From NCBI GenBank assembly GCA_024707325.1, contig JANPZY010000001.1, positions 186,001-250,000 of the forward strand: a DNA stretch of 64,000 bases, written 5' to 3'. Under the pieces are notes generated by a model, which was not told the DNA's origin, searched no databases, and saw only the letters and a program-made list of their open reading frames with translations. Numbering within the stretch: the stretch's first letter is position 1; each line of letters begins with the position of its first letter. The DNA is from Opitutus sp. GTDB taxonomy: Bacteria > Verrucomicrobiota > Verrucomicrobiia > Opitutales > Opitutaceae. Below are positions 27,639 through 39,900 of this stretch, one piece after another. The translations under genes and the position numbers were made by a program.

Positions 27639-28003
27639 TTAGAGAACCTCCGGAGCGAGGGAGATGATCTTCATGAAGTTCTTCGCGCGCAGTTCGCGGG
27701 CGACCGGGCCGAAGATACGGGTGCCACGGGGATTGTTCGTCGCGTCGATGATGACGATCGCGTTGCTGTCGAAACGCAGGTAGCTGCCGTCCGCGCGGCG
27801 CACGGGCGCCTTGGTGCGAACCACGACGGCCTTGGCGACTTCGCCCTTCTTAACAGTGGCGTCGGTGGTGCTTTCCTTGATGTGGACGGTGATGATGTCA
27901 CCCACGGCGGCGGTGTCGGTGTTCTGACCTTTTTGGAGATCATGGCAGCGCGACGGGCACCGGTGTTGTCGGCGACTTCGAGAATGGAGCGCAGTTGAAT
28001 CAT
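27639..28003 (-). CDS. rplN: 50S ribosomal protein L14, frame broken by one missing base
   Basis: 121 residues after adding one base. [25 protein letters not shown] reads correctly, then at about 27928-27935 a G is missing on the minus strand; adding it gives [20 protein letters not shown], continuing through [20 protein letters not shown] and ending [11 protein letters not shown]14 is universal and single-copy, so this is a probable sequence error. Confidence 0.94.
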
Positions 28004-28038
28004 GGCGGGCCTCCTAAATGATATTCTTGGTTAGCGGT

Positions 28039-28401
28039 TCAGGCCTGCGGAGCGGACTCGTCCGACTTGGCGGTCTTCGTCGGCACGGAGGCGGCGACGT
28101 CGGTCTCGCTGACGGCGATCGCATCGGTGGTGATGGCCTTCTGGATCACGGAGACGATGCGCCAGCGCTTGAGGCGGCTGAGCGGACGCGTTTCCATGAT
28201 CTCGACCTTGTCGCCCACGCGGGTCTCGTTCTTCTCGTCGTGCGCGTGCAGGACGGTCTGACGATTAACCACCTTGTGGTAGAGCGGGTGCGGCGTCTTG
28301 AAGGGGACGGTGACCTTGACGGACTTGTCGCCGGAACGGCTCGTGACGAAGCCGATTTGAGTTTTGCGCGAGCTGCGCTCGCCGGGAGCGGTAGAGGACA
28401 T
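28039..28401 (-). CDS. rpsQ: 30S ribosomal protein S17 with C-terminal extension
   Basis: 120 residues versus about 85 in most bacteria. The OB-fold core is SSRKTQIGFVTSRSGDKSVK to VGDKVEIMETRPLSRLKRWR; residues after about 90 form a Thr/Ala/Ser-rich tail (VSETDVAASVPTKTAKSDES). Confidence 0.95.
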   Translation of the reverse strand: MSSTAPGERSSRKTQIGFVTSRSGDKSVKVTVPFKTPHPLYHKVVNRQTVLHAHDEKNETRVGDKVEIMETRPLSRLKRWRIVSVIQKAITTDAIAVSETDVAASVPTKTAKSDESAPQA

Positions 28402-28424
28402 GGCGGATTACTGGTTTCGTGCGC

Positions 28425-28631
28425 TCAGGCGGCGACGGGTTTGCTTTTCTTGGAAGCGGTGAGCGCGGTTTCGAGGCGCGCGATGGTCTTGCGGAGCGTG
28501 CGGATCTCGTGGGTCTTCTCCACCTGGCCGGTCTGCTTGCGCAGACGCAGCTGGAGGAGCTGCTCGCGGGTCTCGCGAATCTTCACAGGAAGCTCAGCGG
28601 GAGCGAGGTCGCGGATTTCTTTCGAAGTCAT
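28425..28631 (-). CDS. rpmC: 50S ribosomal protein L29
   Basis: 68 residues, two-helix protein: [20 protein letters not shown] and [28 protein letters not shown] are characteristic. It lies near the polypeptide exit. 23 nt before rpsQ. Confidence 0.95.
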   Translation of the reverse strand: MTSKEIRDLAPAELPVKIRETREQLLQLRLRKQTGQVEKTHEIRTLRKTIARLETALTASKKSKPVAA

Positions 28632-28652
28632 GACGGAACGTTTTTTGAAGGA

Positions 28653-29075
28653 TTAGGCCGCGGCGCTGTCGCGGGTGATGAAGCGGCAACGGAACGGCAG
28701 CTTGGCGTCCGCGAGGCGGAAAGCCTCCTTGGCGATGGTGGCGGGCACGCCGGCGAGCTCGAAGAGCACGGCGCCGGGCTTGATCACGGCGACGTAGAGT
28801 TCGACGGGACCTTTACCCTGACCCATGCGCACTTCAGCGGGCTTCTTGGTCACCGGCTTGTGCGGGAACACGCGGATCCAGAGTTTGCCCTTGCGCTTGA
28901 GGTGGCGGGAAATGGTGACGCGAGCCGCTTCGATCTGCTGGCCGGTCATGGGGCCGCGAGTGAGCGACTGGAGGCCGAACTCGCCGAAAGCGAGCGTATT
29001 GCCGCGCTTGGCATTGCCAGCGCGGGAGCCTTTCATCGTCTTGCGGAACTTGGTGCGAGAGGGAGCGAGAGCCAT
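28653..29075 (-). CDS. rplP: 50S ribosomal protein L16
   Basis: 140 residues. [20 protein letters not shown] then [20 protein letters not shown] and [20 protein letters not shown] are diagnostic. Organises the A-site tRNA region. 21 nt before rpmC. Confidence 0.97.
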   Translation of the reverse strand: MALAPSRTKFRKTMKGSRAGNAKRGNTLAFGEFGLQSLTRGPMTGQQIEAARVTISRHLKRKGKLWIRVFPHKPVTKKPAEVRMGQGKGPVELYVAVIKPGAVLFELAGVPATIAKEAFRLADAKLPFRCRFITRDSAAA

Positions 29076-29115
29076 GGGAGTTATCTCCTAGGTGGATATG
29101 TATCCAAAAACTGGA

Positions 29116-29748
29116 TCAGTTGTTGTCGGACTCTTTTTTGCAGATCCAGCACTTCACGCCGATCTTGCCATAAACGGTCTGCGCCTCGGAGAACCCGTAA
29201 TCGATGTTCTCGCGGAGGGTGTGCAGCGGCACGCGACCTTTGCGCTGCCATTCGCGGCGGGCGATGTCCGCACCACCGAGGCGGCCGGAGCACTGGATAC
29301 GGATGCCTTCGGCACCGAGCGTCATGGCCATCTCGACGGCCTTCTTCATGGCGCGGCGGAAAGCGATACGGCGTTCGAGCTGCAGCGCGACGTTTTCAGC
29401 GACGAGCTGGGCCTCGATCTCGGGCTTCTTGACCTCCTGGATGTCGAGGAGGATCTCCTTGCCGGTGAGCTTGGCGAGCTCGTCCTTGATCTTGTCGATT
29501 TCCTGACCCTTGCGGCCGATGACGATACCGGGACGGGCGGTGTAGATCTTGACGCGGACGCGGTTGGAGGCGCGCTCGATGAAGATGCGCGGCACGGAAG
29601 CCTGCTTGAGCTTCTCCATCAGCTTCTCACGGATGATCTGGTCCTCGTGGAGGAGCTTGGAGAAGTCCTTCTTGCCGGCATACCAGCGGGACTGCCAGTT
29701 GCGGCGGACGGCGAGACGGAAACCGGTGGGATTGGTTTTTTGACCCAT
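29116..29748 (-). CDS. rpsC: 30S ribosomal protein S3
   Basis: 210 residues from the ATG at 29748 ([20 protein letters not shown]); a longer upstream extension is only overlap with rplV. KH domain [20 protein letters not shown] and C-terminal [20 protein letters not shown] are present. Helps mRNA entry and helicase activity. Confidence 0.97.
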   Translation of the reverse strand: MGQKTNPTGFRLAVRRNWQSRWYAGKKDFSKLLHEDQIIREKLMEKLKQASVPRIFIERASNRVRVKIYTARPGIVIGRKGQEIDKIKDELAKLTGKEILLDIQEVKKPEIEAQLVAENVALQLERRIAFRRAMKKAVEMAMTLGAEGIRIQCSGRLGGADIARREWQRKGRVPLHTLRENIDYGFSEAQTVYGKIGVKCWICKKESDNN

Positions 29749-29758
29749 GGAAAAATCC

Positions 29759-30100
29759 TCAGTTGTTGTTGCCGTCCGAGAGGACGATCTTGATGTGCGA
29801 CATCTTCTTGCGACGGGGAGCAGCGGACCCACGCGCGGCGGCCTTGAAGCGCTTCAGCACCGGGCCATTCTCGATGATGGCGCTCTTCACGGTGAGCGAG
29901 TCGGCGGAGAGGTTGTTGTTGTTCTCCGCGTTCGCGATCGCGCTCTTCAGCGTCTTGGCGATCAGGCGCGCGGATTTGCGCGGGATGAGCGACAAGTAGT
30001 CGACGGCTTCCGCAGCCTTGCGGCCTTGGATGGTGCGGGCTACTTCGCGCACTTTCTTGGGGGACATGCGGGCGTAGCGAGTGAGGGCTTGAACTTCCAT
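29759..30100 (-). CDS. rplV: 50S ribosomal protein L22
   Basis: 113 residues. [20 protein letters not shown] at the N-terminus and the loop/beta-hairpin [20 protein letters not shown] that lines the exit tunnel. Ten nt before rpsC. Confidence 0.96.
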   Translation of the reverse strand: MEVQALTRYARMSPKKVREVARTIQGRKAAEAVDYLSLIPRKSARLIAKTLKSAIANAENNNNLSADSLTVKSAIIENGPVLKRFKAAARGSAAPRRKKMSHIKIVLSDGNNN

Positions 30101-30188
30101 GGTATTGTCGAGGATTCCGCCCGGAGGACGGCGATAGCGGCGCTGGGGCCCTACCCTTTTGTTTCGGTGTTTGGTTTAAAAACTAGTT

Positions 30189-30464
30189 TTAGACTTCCTT
30201 GCGCGTCATGCCGCCGTGGCCCTTGAAGACGCGGGTGAGGGCGAACTCGCCGAGCTTGTGCCCGACCATGTTCTCGGTGACGTAAACGGCGATGAACGCC
30301 TTGCCGTTGTGAACGCTGAACGTGTGGCCGACGAAGTCGGGCGTGATCGTCGAGCGGCGGGACCAGGTCTGAATCGGTTTCTTCGTGCCGGTCTTGTTGG
30401 CCTTCTCGATCTTCTCGAGAAGGTGGTAGTCGACGAAGAAACCTTTTTTGATGGAACGTGCCAT
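30189..30464 (-). CDS. rpsS: 30S ribosomal protein S19
   Basis: 91 residues, usual length. [20 protein letters not shown] at the start and [20 protein letters not shown] near the C-terminus. Binds the 30S head. 18 nt after rplB. Confidence 0.97.
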   Translation of the reverse strand: MARSIKKGFFVDYHLLEKIEKANKTGTKKPIQTWSRRSTITPDFVGHTFSVHNGKAFIAVYVTENMVGHKLGEFALTRVFKGHGGMTRKEV

Positions 30465-30482
30465 GGTGCGAAAAGGCTGGGA

Positions 30483-31349
30483 TTACTTCCGGCCACGCGG
30501 CTTGCGGCCGTTGTGGTGAACGATGATTTGGGCGTTGGACTGCTTGGAGCGACGGCGCGTCGGGAAGCCCTTGGCGAGCTGACCCCACGGCGACACGAGC
30601 TGCTGGCGGCCGCCACCACCCTTGGATTTACCCTGACCACCACCGTTGGGGTGATCGACGGGGTTCATCACCATACCGCGGACGGTCGGGCGAATACCCA
30701 GCCAGCGCCGGCGACCGGCCTTGCCGAGGGATTGTTGATTGTGGTCACCGTTGCCCACTTCGCCGATCGTGGCGCGGCACTTGGGGCTGACGATGCGGAG
30801 TTCGCCGGAAGGCATCTTGAGCGTGGCCTTGCCGTTTTCGACGGCGACCAGCTCGAGGCCAGCACCGGCAGAACGGGCGATCTGCGCACCGCGACCGGGG
30901 ATCAACTCCACGCAATGGAGGCGCGTGGACGGCGGGATAATTTCCAGCGGGAAATTGTTGCCGACGTTGAAATCATTGGTCGTGGCTTTGTTCGAGGTGA
31001 CGATGGTGTCGCCCACGTTCAGGCCTTTCGGCGCGAGCACGTAGCGCTTCTCGCCGTTCGCGTAAGCGATCAGGGCGATGTTCGCGGTGCGGTTGGGATC
31101 ATACTCGATCGCCTGCACCTTGGCGGGCACATCGAGGATGTTGCGCTTGAAGTCGATGATACGGTAGAGGCGCTTGTGGCCACCGCCGCGGTGACGCGTG
31201 GTGATGCGGCCGTAGACGTTACGACCACCGCTCTTGCTCTGCGACTGGGTGAGCGCGCGCTCCGGACGCTTCTTGGCCAGACCCTCGATCTTGTTGAGGG
31301 AGGTGAAGCGACCCGCGGGCGTGAGGGGACGGAAAGATTTGATAGCCAT
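30483..31349 (-). CDS. rplB: 50S ribosomal protein L2
   Basis: 288 residues. RITTRHRGGGHKRLYRIIDF in the N-terminal half and the peptidyl-transferase-site segment VRGMVMNPVDHPNGGGQGKS with the conserved His. Core of the S10-type gene set. Confidence 0.98.
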   Translation of the reverse strand: MAIKSFRPLTPAGRFTSLNKIEGLAKKRPERALTQSQSKSGGRNVYGRITTRHRGGGHKRLYRIIDFKRNILDVPAKVQAIEYDPNRTANIALIAYANGEKRYVLAPKGLNVGDTIVTSNKATTNDFNVGNNFPLEIIPPSTRLHCVELIPGRGAQIARSAGAGLELVAVENGKATLKMPSGELRIVSPKCRATIGEVGNGDHNQQSLGKAGRRRWLGIRPTVRGMVMNPVDHPNGGGQGKSKGGGGRQQLVSPWGQLAKGFPTRRRSKQSNAQIIVHHNGRKPRGRK

Positions 31350-31372
31350 GGTGGGATTTCTCCGGAGCGAAC

Positions 31373-31654
31373 TCAGACGAGCTCGATTTTGTCGCCAGCC
31401 TTGAGGGTGACGATCGCCTTCTTGTAATCGGAACCGACGGAGGGACGGCCGGCGCGGCTGCGCTTGTTCTTGCCGCGGTAGTTCTGCACGTTCACGCGGC
31501 GGACGGTGACCTTGAAGGTCTGCTCAACGGCCTCGGCGATCTGGTGCTTGTTGGCGTTCTTAAACACCTCAAAGGTGTATTGGCCGAGCTCGGAGGAGAG
31601 CTTGTTGGACTTCTCCGAGAGGCGAACGAGTTTGAGAACCTTGTCGGCTTGCAT
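31373..31654 (-). CDS. rplW: 50S ribosomal protein L23
   Basis: 93 residues. LSEKSNKLSSELGQYTFEVF, then QTFKVTVRRVNVQNYRGKNK and the C-terminal GSDYKKAIVTLKAGDKIELV. Docking site for trigger factor and SRP. Its start overlaps the rplD stop by 1 nt. Confidence 0.96.
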   Translation of the reverse strand: MQADKVLKLVRLSEKSNKLSSELGQYTFEVFKNANKHQIAEAVEQTFKVTVRRVNVQNYRGKNKRSRAGRPSVGSDYKKAIVTLKAGDKIELV

Positions 31655-32289
31655 TAGTTCTTACCTCCGTTGACGCGGGCGATGATGGCCTCGAGCGCCT
31701 TGGTGCTGACGATGATCTTGCTGTATTGGGCGAGATCGAGGGTGTTGAGCTTGGCGGCTTCCTGAAGGAACACGCGCTCGATATTGCGGGCCGCGCGAAC
31801 GGCGTCCGTCGAGAACGGAGCGTCGACGAGGAGGACTTTGCCCTTCGGGGCGATGCGTCCGAGCACTTCGCTGACGACCTTCGTCTTCGGTTGAGCAGGC
31901 GCGAAAGCCTCGATGACGGCGATTTCGCCGGCGGAGGCGCGGTCGAAGAGAGCGCGGCTGAACGCCAGCGCCTTCACCTTGGCATTGACCTTCTTCGAGT
32001 AGTCGCGGGGCTTCGGTCCGAAGACCACGCCGCCGCCAACCCAAAGGGGCGAACGGGTCGAGCCGGCGCGAGCGCGGCCGGTGCCCTTCTGGCGCCACGG
32101 CTTCTTGCCGCCGCCACGAACTTCGCCGCGAGTCTTCGTCGAGTGCGTGCCTTGGCGGTTGTTCGCGTTGATGGCGACGATCACTTCCTTCACGGCTTGG
32201 AGGCCTTTGTCGCCTTCGAAGGTCGGCAGACCGGCGAAGTCTTTTTCGCTGCTGGTTTTGCCGTCGGAGCTAAAAACGGTGAGTTTCAT
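31654..32289 (-). CDS. rplD: 50S ribosomal protein L4
   Basis: 211 residues. RQGTHSTKTRGEVRGGGKKP WRQKGTGRARAGSTRSPLWV is the tunnel-lining loop. L4 is a known autoregulator of the S10 operon in gammaproteobacteria; whether that applies here is not shown by the sequence. Confidence 0.97.
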   Translation of the reverse strand: MKLTVFSSDGKTSSEKDFAGLPTFEGDKGLQAVKEVIVAINANNRQGTHSTKTRGEVRGGGKKPWRQKGTGRARAGSTRSPLWVGGGVVFGPKPRDYSKKVNAKVKALAFSRALFDRASAGEIAVIEAFAPAQPKTKVVSEVLGRIAPKGKVLLVDAPFSTDAVRAARNIERVFLQEAAKLNTLDLAQYSKIIVSTKALEAIIARVNGGKN

Positions 32290-32305
32290 TTAAGGCTTCT
32301 CCGGG

Positions 32306-32953
32306 TTAGGCTTTCTTCGGCTGACCCTTGATCGCGGAACGGACGATGACGTCGTCACCGTTTGCGCCAGGGATCGCACCCTTCACGAGGATGAGATTCT
32401 TCTCAGGGAGAACTTTCACGACGCGCAGGTTCTGCACGGTGCGCTTCTCTTGCCCCATGTGACCGGGCATAGGCTGGTTCTTCCACGTGCGACCGGGCGT
32501 CTGGCGCATACCGATCGAACCGATACGGCGATGGAACATCGAACCGTGGGTGGCGGGACCGCCGGCCACACGATAGCGTTTCACGACGCCTTGGAATCCC
32601 TTACCCTTGGTGACTCCGATCACGTCAACCAGCTGGCCTTCGGTGAAGGCGGTGACATTGACGACGTCGCCCACTTTGAGCGTGGAGGGAGCATCCAGGC
32701 GGATTTCGCTGAGGACGCGGGGAGCGTTTTCGAGATTGGCTTTCTTGGCATGGCCAAGTTCGCCGGCGCTCGTGTTCTTGGGCTTCTTCGTGGAGAAGCC
32801 GATTTGCACGGCGTTGTAGCCGTCGGTTTCAGTGGTCTTGACTTGCACGACCGAGCAGGGGCCGGCTTCGACCACGGTGACGGGCACGAGCACATTCTGT
32901 GCGTCGTAGACCTGCGTCATCCCGAGTTTTTTACCGAGGAGCGATGAGATCAT
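32306..32953 (-). CDS. rplC: 50S ribosomal protein L3
   Basis: 215 residues. ISSLLGKKLGMTQVYDAQNV then VTKGKGFQGVVKRYRVAGGP and RRIGSIGMRQTPGRTWKNQP MPGHMG are diagnostic. It follows rpsJ by 112 nt; the spacer holds no clear gene. Confidence 0.97.
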   Translation of the reverse strand: MISSLLGKKLGMTQVYDAQNVLVPVTVVEAGPCSVVQVKTTETDGYNAVQIGFSTKKPKNTSAGELGHAKKANLENAPRVLSEIRLDAPSTLKVGDVVNVTAFTEGQLVDVIGVTKGKGFQGVVKRYRVAGGPATHGSMFHRRIGSIGMRQTPGRTWKNQPMPGHMGQEKRTVQNLRVVKVLPEKNLILVKGAIPGANGDDVIVRSAIKGQPKKA

Positions 32954-33065
32954 GGGCTAAGCGGTAGGTGGAGGTTCCGTTTGTGACCTACTTTAGCGAG
33001 AGGCCTGGCGGTGCCGCGGAGGGCACACAGGCAGCTGCTAACTGTAGAGCTAAGAAACTGGGTGA

Positions 33066-33374
33066 TTAAACGTTGATGGTGATGTCCACGCCGGAGGGCA
33101 GATTGAGCTTCTTCAGCTCGTCGACCGTCTGGGCAGTGGGCTCGATGATGTCGATCAGGCGCTTGTGCGTGCGCGACTCGAATTGCTCCATGGACTTCTT
33201 GTCCACGTGCGGCGAGCGGTTGACCGAGAGTTTCTCGATGCGCGTGGGCAGCGGGATCGGGCCGGAGACGCGAGCGCCGGAGCGCTTCGCCGTCTCGACG
33301 ATCTCAAGGGCCGACTGATCGATCACGCGATAGTCGAAGCCCTGAAGTTTGATGCGAATACGTTGGCCTTTCAT
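33066..33374 (-). CDS. rpsJ: 30S ribosomal protein S10
   Basis: 102 residues from the ATG at 33374 ([20 protein letters not shown]); upstream codons of the open frame are fusA overlap. [20 protein letters not shown] is the NusE/S10 signature. Also acts in antitermination with NusB. 19 nt after fusA. Confidence 0.97.
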   Translation of the reverse strand: MKGQRIRIKLQGFDYRVIDQSALEIVETAKRSGARVSGPIPLPTRIEKLSVNRSPHVDKKSMEQFESRTHKRLIDIIEPTAQTVDELKKLNLPSGVDITINV

Positions 33375-33393
33375 GGTGGCAAAGAACGGGAGT

Positions 33394-35583
<2,190 letters not shown>

Positions 35584-35604
35584 GAGTAGCAGGGGCTGGA
35601 CTGT

Positions 35605-36078
35605 TTACCAGCGCAGGTGGGCGAAGGCACGATTGGCCTGCGCCATTTTGTGAGTGTCTTCCTTCTTCTTCACGACGGTGCCCGTGTTGTTGTAGGCATC
35701 GATGATCTCGGCCGCGAGGGCGTCTTTCATCGGCAGACCCTTGCGGCTGCCTGCGGCGTCAACGATCCAGCGGAGCGCGAGGCTCTCCTGGCGTTCGAAG
35801 GAAATTTCGATCGGAACTTGATAGGTAGCACCGCCAACGCGACGGCTCTTCACCTCGAGGCGCGGACGCGCATTTTCAAGGGCGCCGAGCAGCAGATCCA
35901 CCGGATCGCCCTTTTCGAGCTTCTCGGAAACCTTCTCAAAGGCACCGTAGACGATGCGCTGAGCGATGTTCTTCTTGCCGCTCTTCATGATCACATTGAC
36001 CAAGTGAGCAACGAGCGGGCTCTTGTAACGAGCATCGGGAACGACCTGACGTTTGACGGCTCTGTGGCGGCGAGACAT
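35605..36078 (-). CDS. rpsG: 30S ribosomal protein S7
   Basis: 157 residues. [40 protein letters not shown] and the C-terminal [15 protein letters not shown]. Primary binder of the 16S 3' major domain. Confidence 0.97.
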   Translation of the reverse strand: MSRRHRAVKRQVVPDARYKSPLVAHLVNVIMKSGKKNIAQRIVYGAFEKVSEKLEKGDPVDLLLGALENARPRLEVKSRRVGGATYQVPIEISFERQESLALRWIVDAAGSRKGLPMKDALAAEIIDAYNNTGTVVKKKEDTHKMAQANRAFAHLRW

Positions 36079-36105
36079 GGCGGAATTCTTTGATTAAATG
36101 AACGA

Positions 36106-36485
36106 TTACTTGGCGGCCTTCGGGCGCTTCACGCCATACTTGGAACGGGAGCGACGGCGCTTTTCGACGCCAGTAGCGTCGAGGGTGCCGCGGACAATGT
36201 GGTAGCGGACGCCAGGAAGGTCCTTCACACGGCCGCCGCGAACGAGCACGATCGAGTGCTCTTGAAGGTTGTGGCCCTCGTCCGGGATGTAGGAGATCAC
36301 CTCGTTGCCGTTGGTCAGGCGAACCTTCGCGACTTTACGAATAGCGGAATTCGGCTTCTTCGGAGTGCGGGTCATCACCTGCACGCACACGCCACGGCGG
36401 AACGGATTGCCGTCAAGGCCGGCGATTTCGACTTAATGCGCACCTTCCGGCGGCCCTTGCGCACGAGTTGGTTAATGGTCGGCAT
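36106..36485 (-). CDS. rpsL: 30S ribosomal protein S12, frame broken by one missing base
   Basis: 126 residues after adding one base. [24 protein letters not shown] reads from the ATG at 36485, then at about 36412-36416 a G is missing (minus strand); adding it gives [20 protein letters not shown], then [20 protein letters not shown]. The [11 protein letters not shown] motif has the usual Lys positions, so no streptomycin-resistance substitution is evident. First gene of the str block. Confidence 0.94.
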
Positions 36486-36733
36486 ACAAATTTCGAGGGT
36501 GGAAAATTGGAGAAAAGAGGAAAAAACTACCGCCGCCGAAAAGCTCGGCAAGAACTTTTTGGCAGAAAGTAGAAGATAGGCGTGAAGAGCGAGGGCGAGA
36601 GCCTCGATTCACGAGGAGGAATACGCTGTCACCGAGGTGGCGAAAGCGCGCAGAAAGAAAATGGAGGCGCGGACAAAGCGGAGCATCACCGCAGAACACA
36701 AGCGAATTCTCTCCCACCCTCGCTTTCGCGCAC
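36486..36733. other. intergenic leader of the str block (rpsL upstream region)
   Basis: 248 bases between a strong terminator and rpsL, with no credible ORF on either strand. As the first stretch after termination of the upstream transcript it should contain the promoter and 5' leader for rpsL-rpsG-fusA and genes downstream. It is purine-rich on the plus strand. I see no promoter strong enough to place. Confidence 0.5.
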
Positions 36734-36762
36734 AAAAAAACGCCCGGCCGTGAGGCCGGGCG
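36734..36762 (-). terminator. strong Rho-independent terminator upstream of the str block
   Basis: On the minus strand CGCCCGGCC, loop TCAC, GGCCGGGCG, then seven T. It lies about 120 nt downstream of the rpoC terminator, so it must end a separate short transcript or act as back-up. Confidence 0.92.
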
Positions 36763-36882
36763 ATAAATCACACGGAGCTAGGCTCAACGGGTGATTTTTG
36801 GCGGGAGGAGCACAATCCTGAAATCCTGGCGCTCCGAGACAAGTCCTTTTTCTCCTCATGCTTTCACCCGTCAGCGACGCGC
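36763..36882 (-). ncRNA. candidate structured small RNA between two terminators
   Basis: About 120 nt bracketed by the rpoC terminator upstream and a second strong terminator downstream, with no ORF. Complementary 8-nt segments ACGGGTGA (minus strand, 36871-36864) and TCACCCGT (36794-36787) could close a long stem around the middle. This layout fits an independent small RNA, but no known family (such as 6S) was recognised and no promoter was confirmed. Confidence 0.35.
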
Positions 36883-36919
36883 AAAAAAAACGCTGCAGGT
36901 GGAATCCACCTGCAGCGTT
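36883..36919 (-). terminator. Rho-independent terminator of rpoBC
   Basis: On the minus strand AACGCTGCAGGTGG, loop ATT, CCACCTGCAGCGTT and T8. Perfect 14-bp stem located 22 nt after the rpoC stop, ending the rplKAJL-rpoBC transcript. Confidence 0.95.
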
Positions 36920-36940
36920 CGCCTAAAAGATATCCTCTGC

Positions 36941-39900
36941 TTAGCTCGCCTCGGAGGCGACCACCGGCACTTCCTCGGTGGGCAGGTCGGCGCCAAACGG
37001 AAGCGTGATCTTGAGGTTCTTGTGTCGCGGCAGGCCAGTGCCGGCCGGGATCAAGTGACCCATGATGACGTTTTCCTTGAAGCCCTTCAGGAGGTCGACC
37101 TTGCCAAGGGTGGACGCGTCGGTGAGGACGCGCGTGGTCTCTTGGAAGGAGGCGGCCGAGATGAAGCTCTCGGTCTCGAGCGACGCCTTGGTGATACCCA
37201 AGAGAATCGGCTCGGCCTCAGCGGGTTTACCGCCAGCCGCTTCGATGCGCTTGTTCTCAGCAAGGAACGCCGAGCGATCCACCTGCTCGCCCCAGAAGTT
37301 CTCGGTGTCACCCGGATCGGTGATACGGACCTTTCGGAGCATCTGGCGGATGATGATCTCGATGTGCTTGTCGTTAATCGTCACACCCTGCAGGCGGTAA
37401 ACTTCCTGAACTTGGGAGATGAGGAAGTCGTAGAGCGCGGACGGCCCGAGGATCTCGAGGATCTCGTGCGGATCGGCGGAGCCTTCCGTGAGGTGCTGGC
37501 CCTTGTGCACAACGTCACCCGGTTGGACGATGATGTGCTTGCCGGTCGGGATGAGATGCTCCTCTTCCTGGCCCGTCTCTTCGTTTTTCACGACGAGCTT
37601 GCGCTTGCCGCGAACGGTGCCTTCGAACGACACGATGCCATCGATGCGGGACATTTCGGCCGCGTCCTTCGGGCGGCGAGCTTCGAAGAGCTCGGCCACG
37701 CGCGGGAGACCACCGGTGATGTCCTTGGTCTTGGAGGCCTGACGCGGCGTCTTCGCGAGCAACGCACCCGGTTGGATGATGTCGCCTTCGTTGACGGCGA
37801 TCTGCGCGCCGACGGGAATCGAGTAAGCCGAGAGCGGCTTGCCCTTCGCGTCACGCACTTCGATCTGCGGATTGAGGTCTTCCTTGTGCTCGATGACAAC
37901 CGTCGCAATGCGGCCCGACGCTTCGTCGAGTTCGCGCTTAACGGTGACGCCAGGGATCATGTCCTTGAACGCCAGCGTGCCACCCTTTTCAGAGAGCACC
38001 GGGATGTTGTAGGGATCCCATTGAGCGAGGACCTCACCCTTCTCGATCTTCTCGCCGTCGCCGACGTGGAGGAAGGAACCGACAACGATGTTGTAGGTTT
38101 CCAGTTCCTTGTCTTCGGCGTCGACGATCTGGATCGTGCCGGTCTTGTTCAGCACGATGCTGCCGCCTTCGGCGGTTTCCACGAGACGGAGGCCGCGATA
38201 CTTCACGACGCCGCTCGAGCGGACGCGAATTTCAGGAGTCTTGAAGCCGCCGGACGCGACACCACCGATGTGGAAAGTGCGCATCGTAAGCTGCGTGCCA
38301 GGCTCACCGATCGACTGGGCTGCGATGATACCGACGGAATCACCGGCTTTCGCCACCTTGCCGGTGGCGGGGTTGATGCCATAGGACTTGGCGTCGATAC
38401 CGGTCGTGCTCGTCGAGGTAAGCGGCGACATGACTTTCACGCGCTCGATGCCGACCTCTTCGATCTTGAGGGCGATTTCTTCGGTGATCAGTTCGCCGGA
38501 ACCCACGAGGAGTTCGGAGGGATTGAGCGGGTTGAAGACGTCATCGCTGGAGAAGCGACCGACGACGCGTTCACGGAGGCCGACGATTTCGTCGTCGCCT
38601 TCGAAGATCGCCTTCTTCCACACGCCATCGCGAGAGCCGCAATCGTCCTCAGCAATGACGACGTCCATCGCCACGTCGCAGAGCTTACGCGTGAGGTAAC
38701 CGGCGTCAGCCGTCTTCAGCGCGGTGTCAGCGAGACCCTTGCGGGCACCGTGGGTGGAGATGAAGTATTCGAGAACGGTCAGACCTTCGCGGAAGGACGA
38801 CAGAATCGGACGCTCGATGATTTCACCGGAGGGCTTGGCCATCAAACCGCGGGTGCCGCAAAGCTGGCGGACCTGCTGTTTGTTACCACGCGCACCGGAA
38901 TCCATCATGATATAGACGGGATTCACCTCGTTGCGGCCGTCGTTGTTCTCGAGCTTCGCGAACACTTCTTTCGCGATGCGATCGGTCGTGCCGGTCCAAA
39001 GGTCGATCACCTTGTTCTTACGTTCGCCTTCGGTGATGATACCCTTGTTGAACTGACCTTCGACTTCCGCGATCTTCTTCCGGGTTTCAGCGACGATTTC
39101 CTTCTTCGCCTCCGGAATGATCATGTCGTCGATACCGATCGAGATGCCGGCCTGGAACGCGGTTTGGAAACCGAGCTCCTTCAGGCGATCGAGCGTCTCA
39201 ACCGTGGCTTGGTTGCCGACGATCTTGTGCGTGTTGAGGATGAGATCTCCCAGCTTGCCCTTCGGCACCGGGAAATTCACGAAGCCCAAGCCCGACGGCC
39301 AGATCTGGTTAAAGATCACGCGGCCCACCGTGGTGCGAAGGACCTTCTTGTCCTTGTTACCATAGACGGTTTCCTTGCCGAAATCCGGATTGGGCACTTC
39401 GACCCAATCGTGTTTCCGGAGGGCGCCATCAGCGACGGCGTAGAGCACTTCCTGCAGACCGGAGAGCAACGGCACGCGCTCGCCCTTCGCGGGCTTCTTG
39501 CGCGGCTCGATGGTCAGGTAGTAAGCACCGAGAACGATGTCCTGCGACGGCGTGAGGATCGGTTTGCCCGAAGACGGCGAGAAGATGTTCGAAGTCGCCA
39601 TCATGAGCAGCTTGCACTCGAGGATCGCCTCGAGCGAAAGCGGCACGTGCACGGCCATCTGGTCACCGTCGAAGTCCGCGTTGTAAGCGGTGCAGACGAG
39701 CGGGTGAACGCGAATAGCTTCACCTTCGATCAGCACCGGCTCGAACGCCTGGATTGAGAGACGGTGGAGCGTCGGCGCGCGATTGAGCAGCACCGGGTGG
39801 CCCTTGGTGACTTCCTCGAGAATATCCCACACTTCGGGAGACTTCTTCTCGATCATCTTGCGCGCACCACGAACGGTGTGCACGAAGCCGAGCTCCTTCA

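Noticed and set aside
36791..39757. 988-codon plus-strand open frame
   Set aside because: Antisense to rpoC; high GC and codon bias create long antisense frames. Product is Arg/Asp/Val-rich with no domain.
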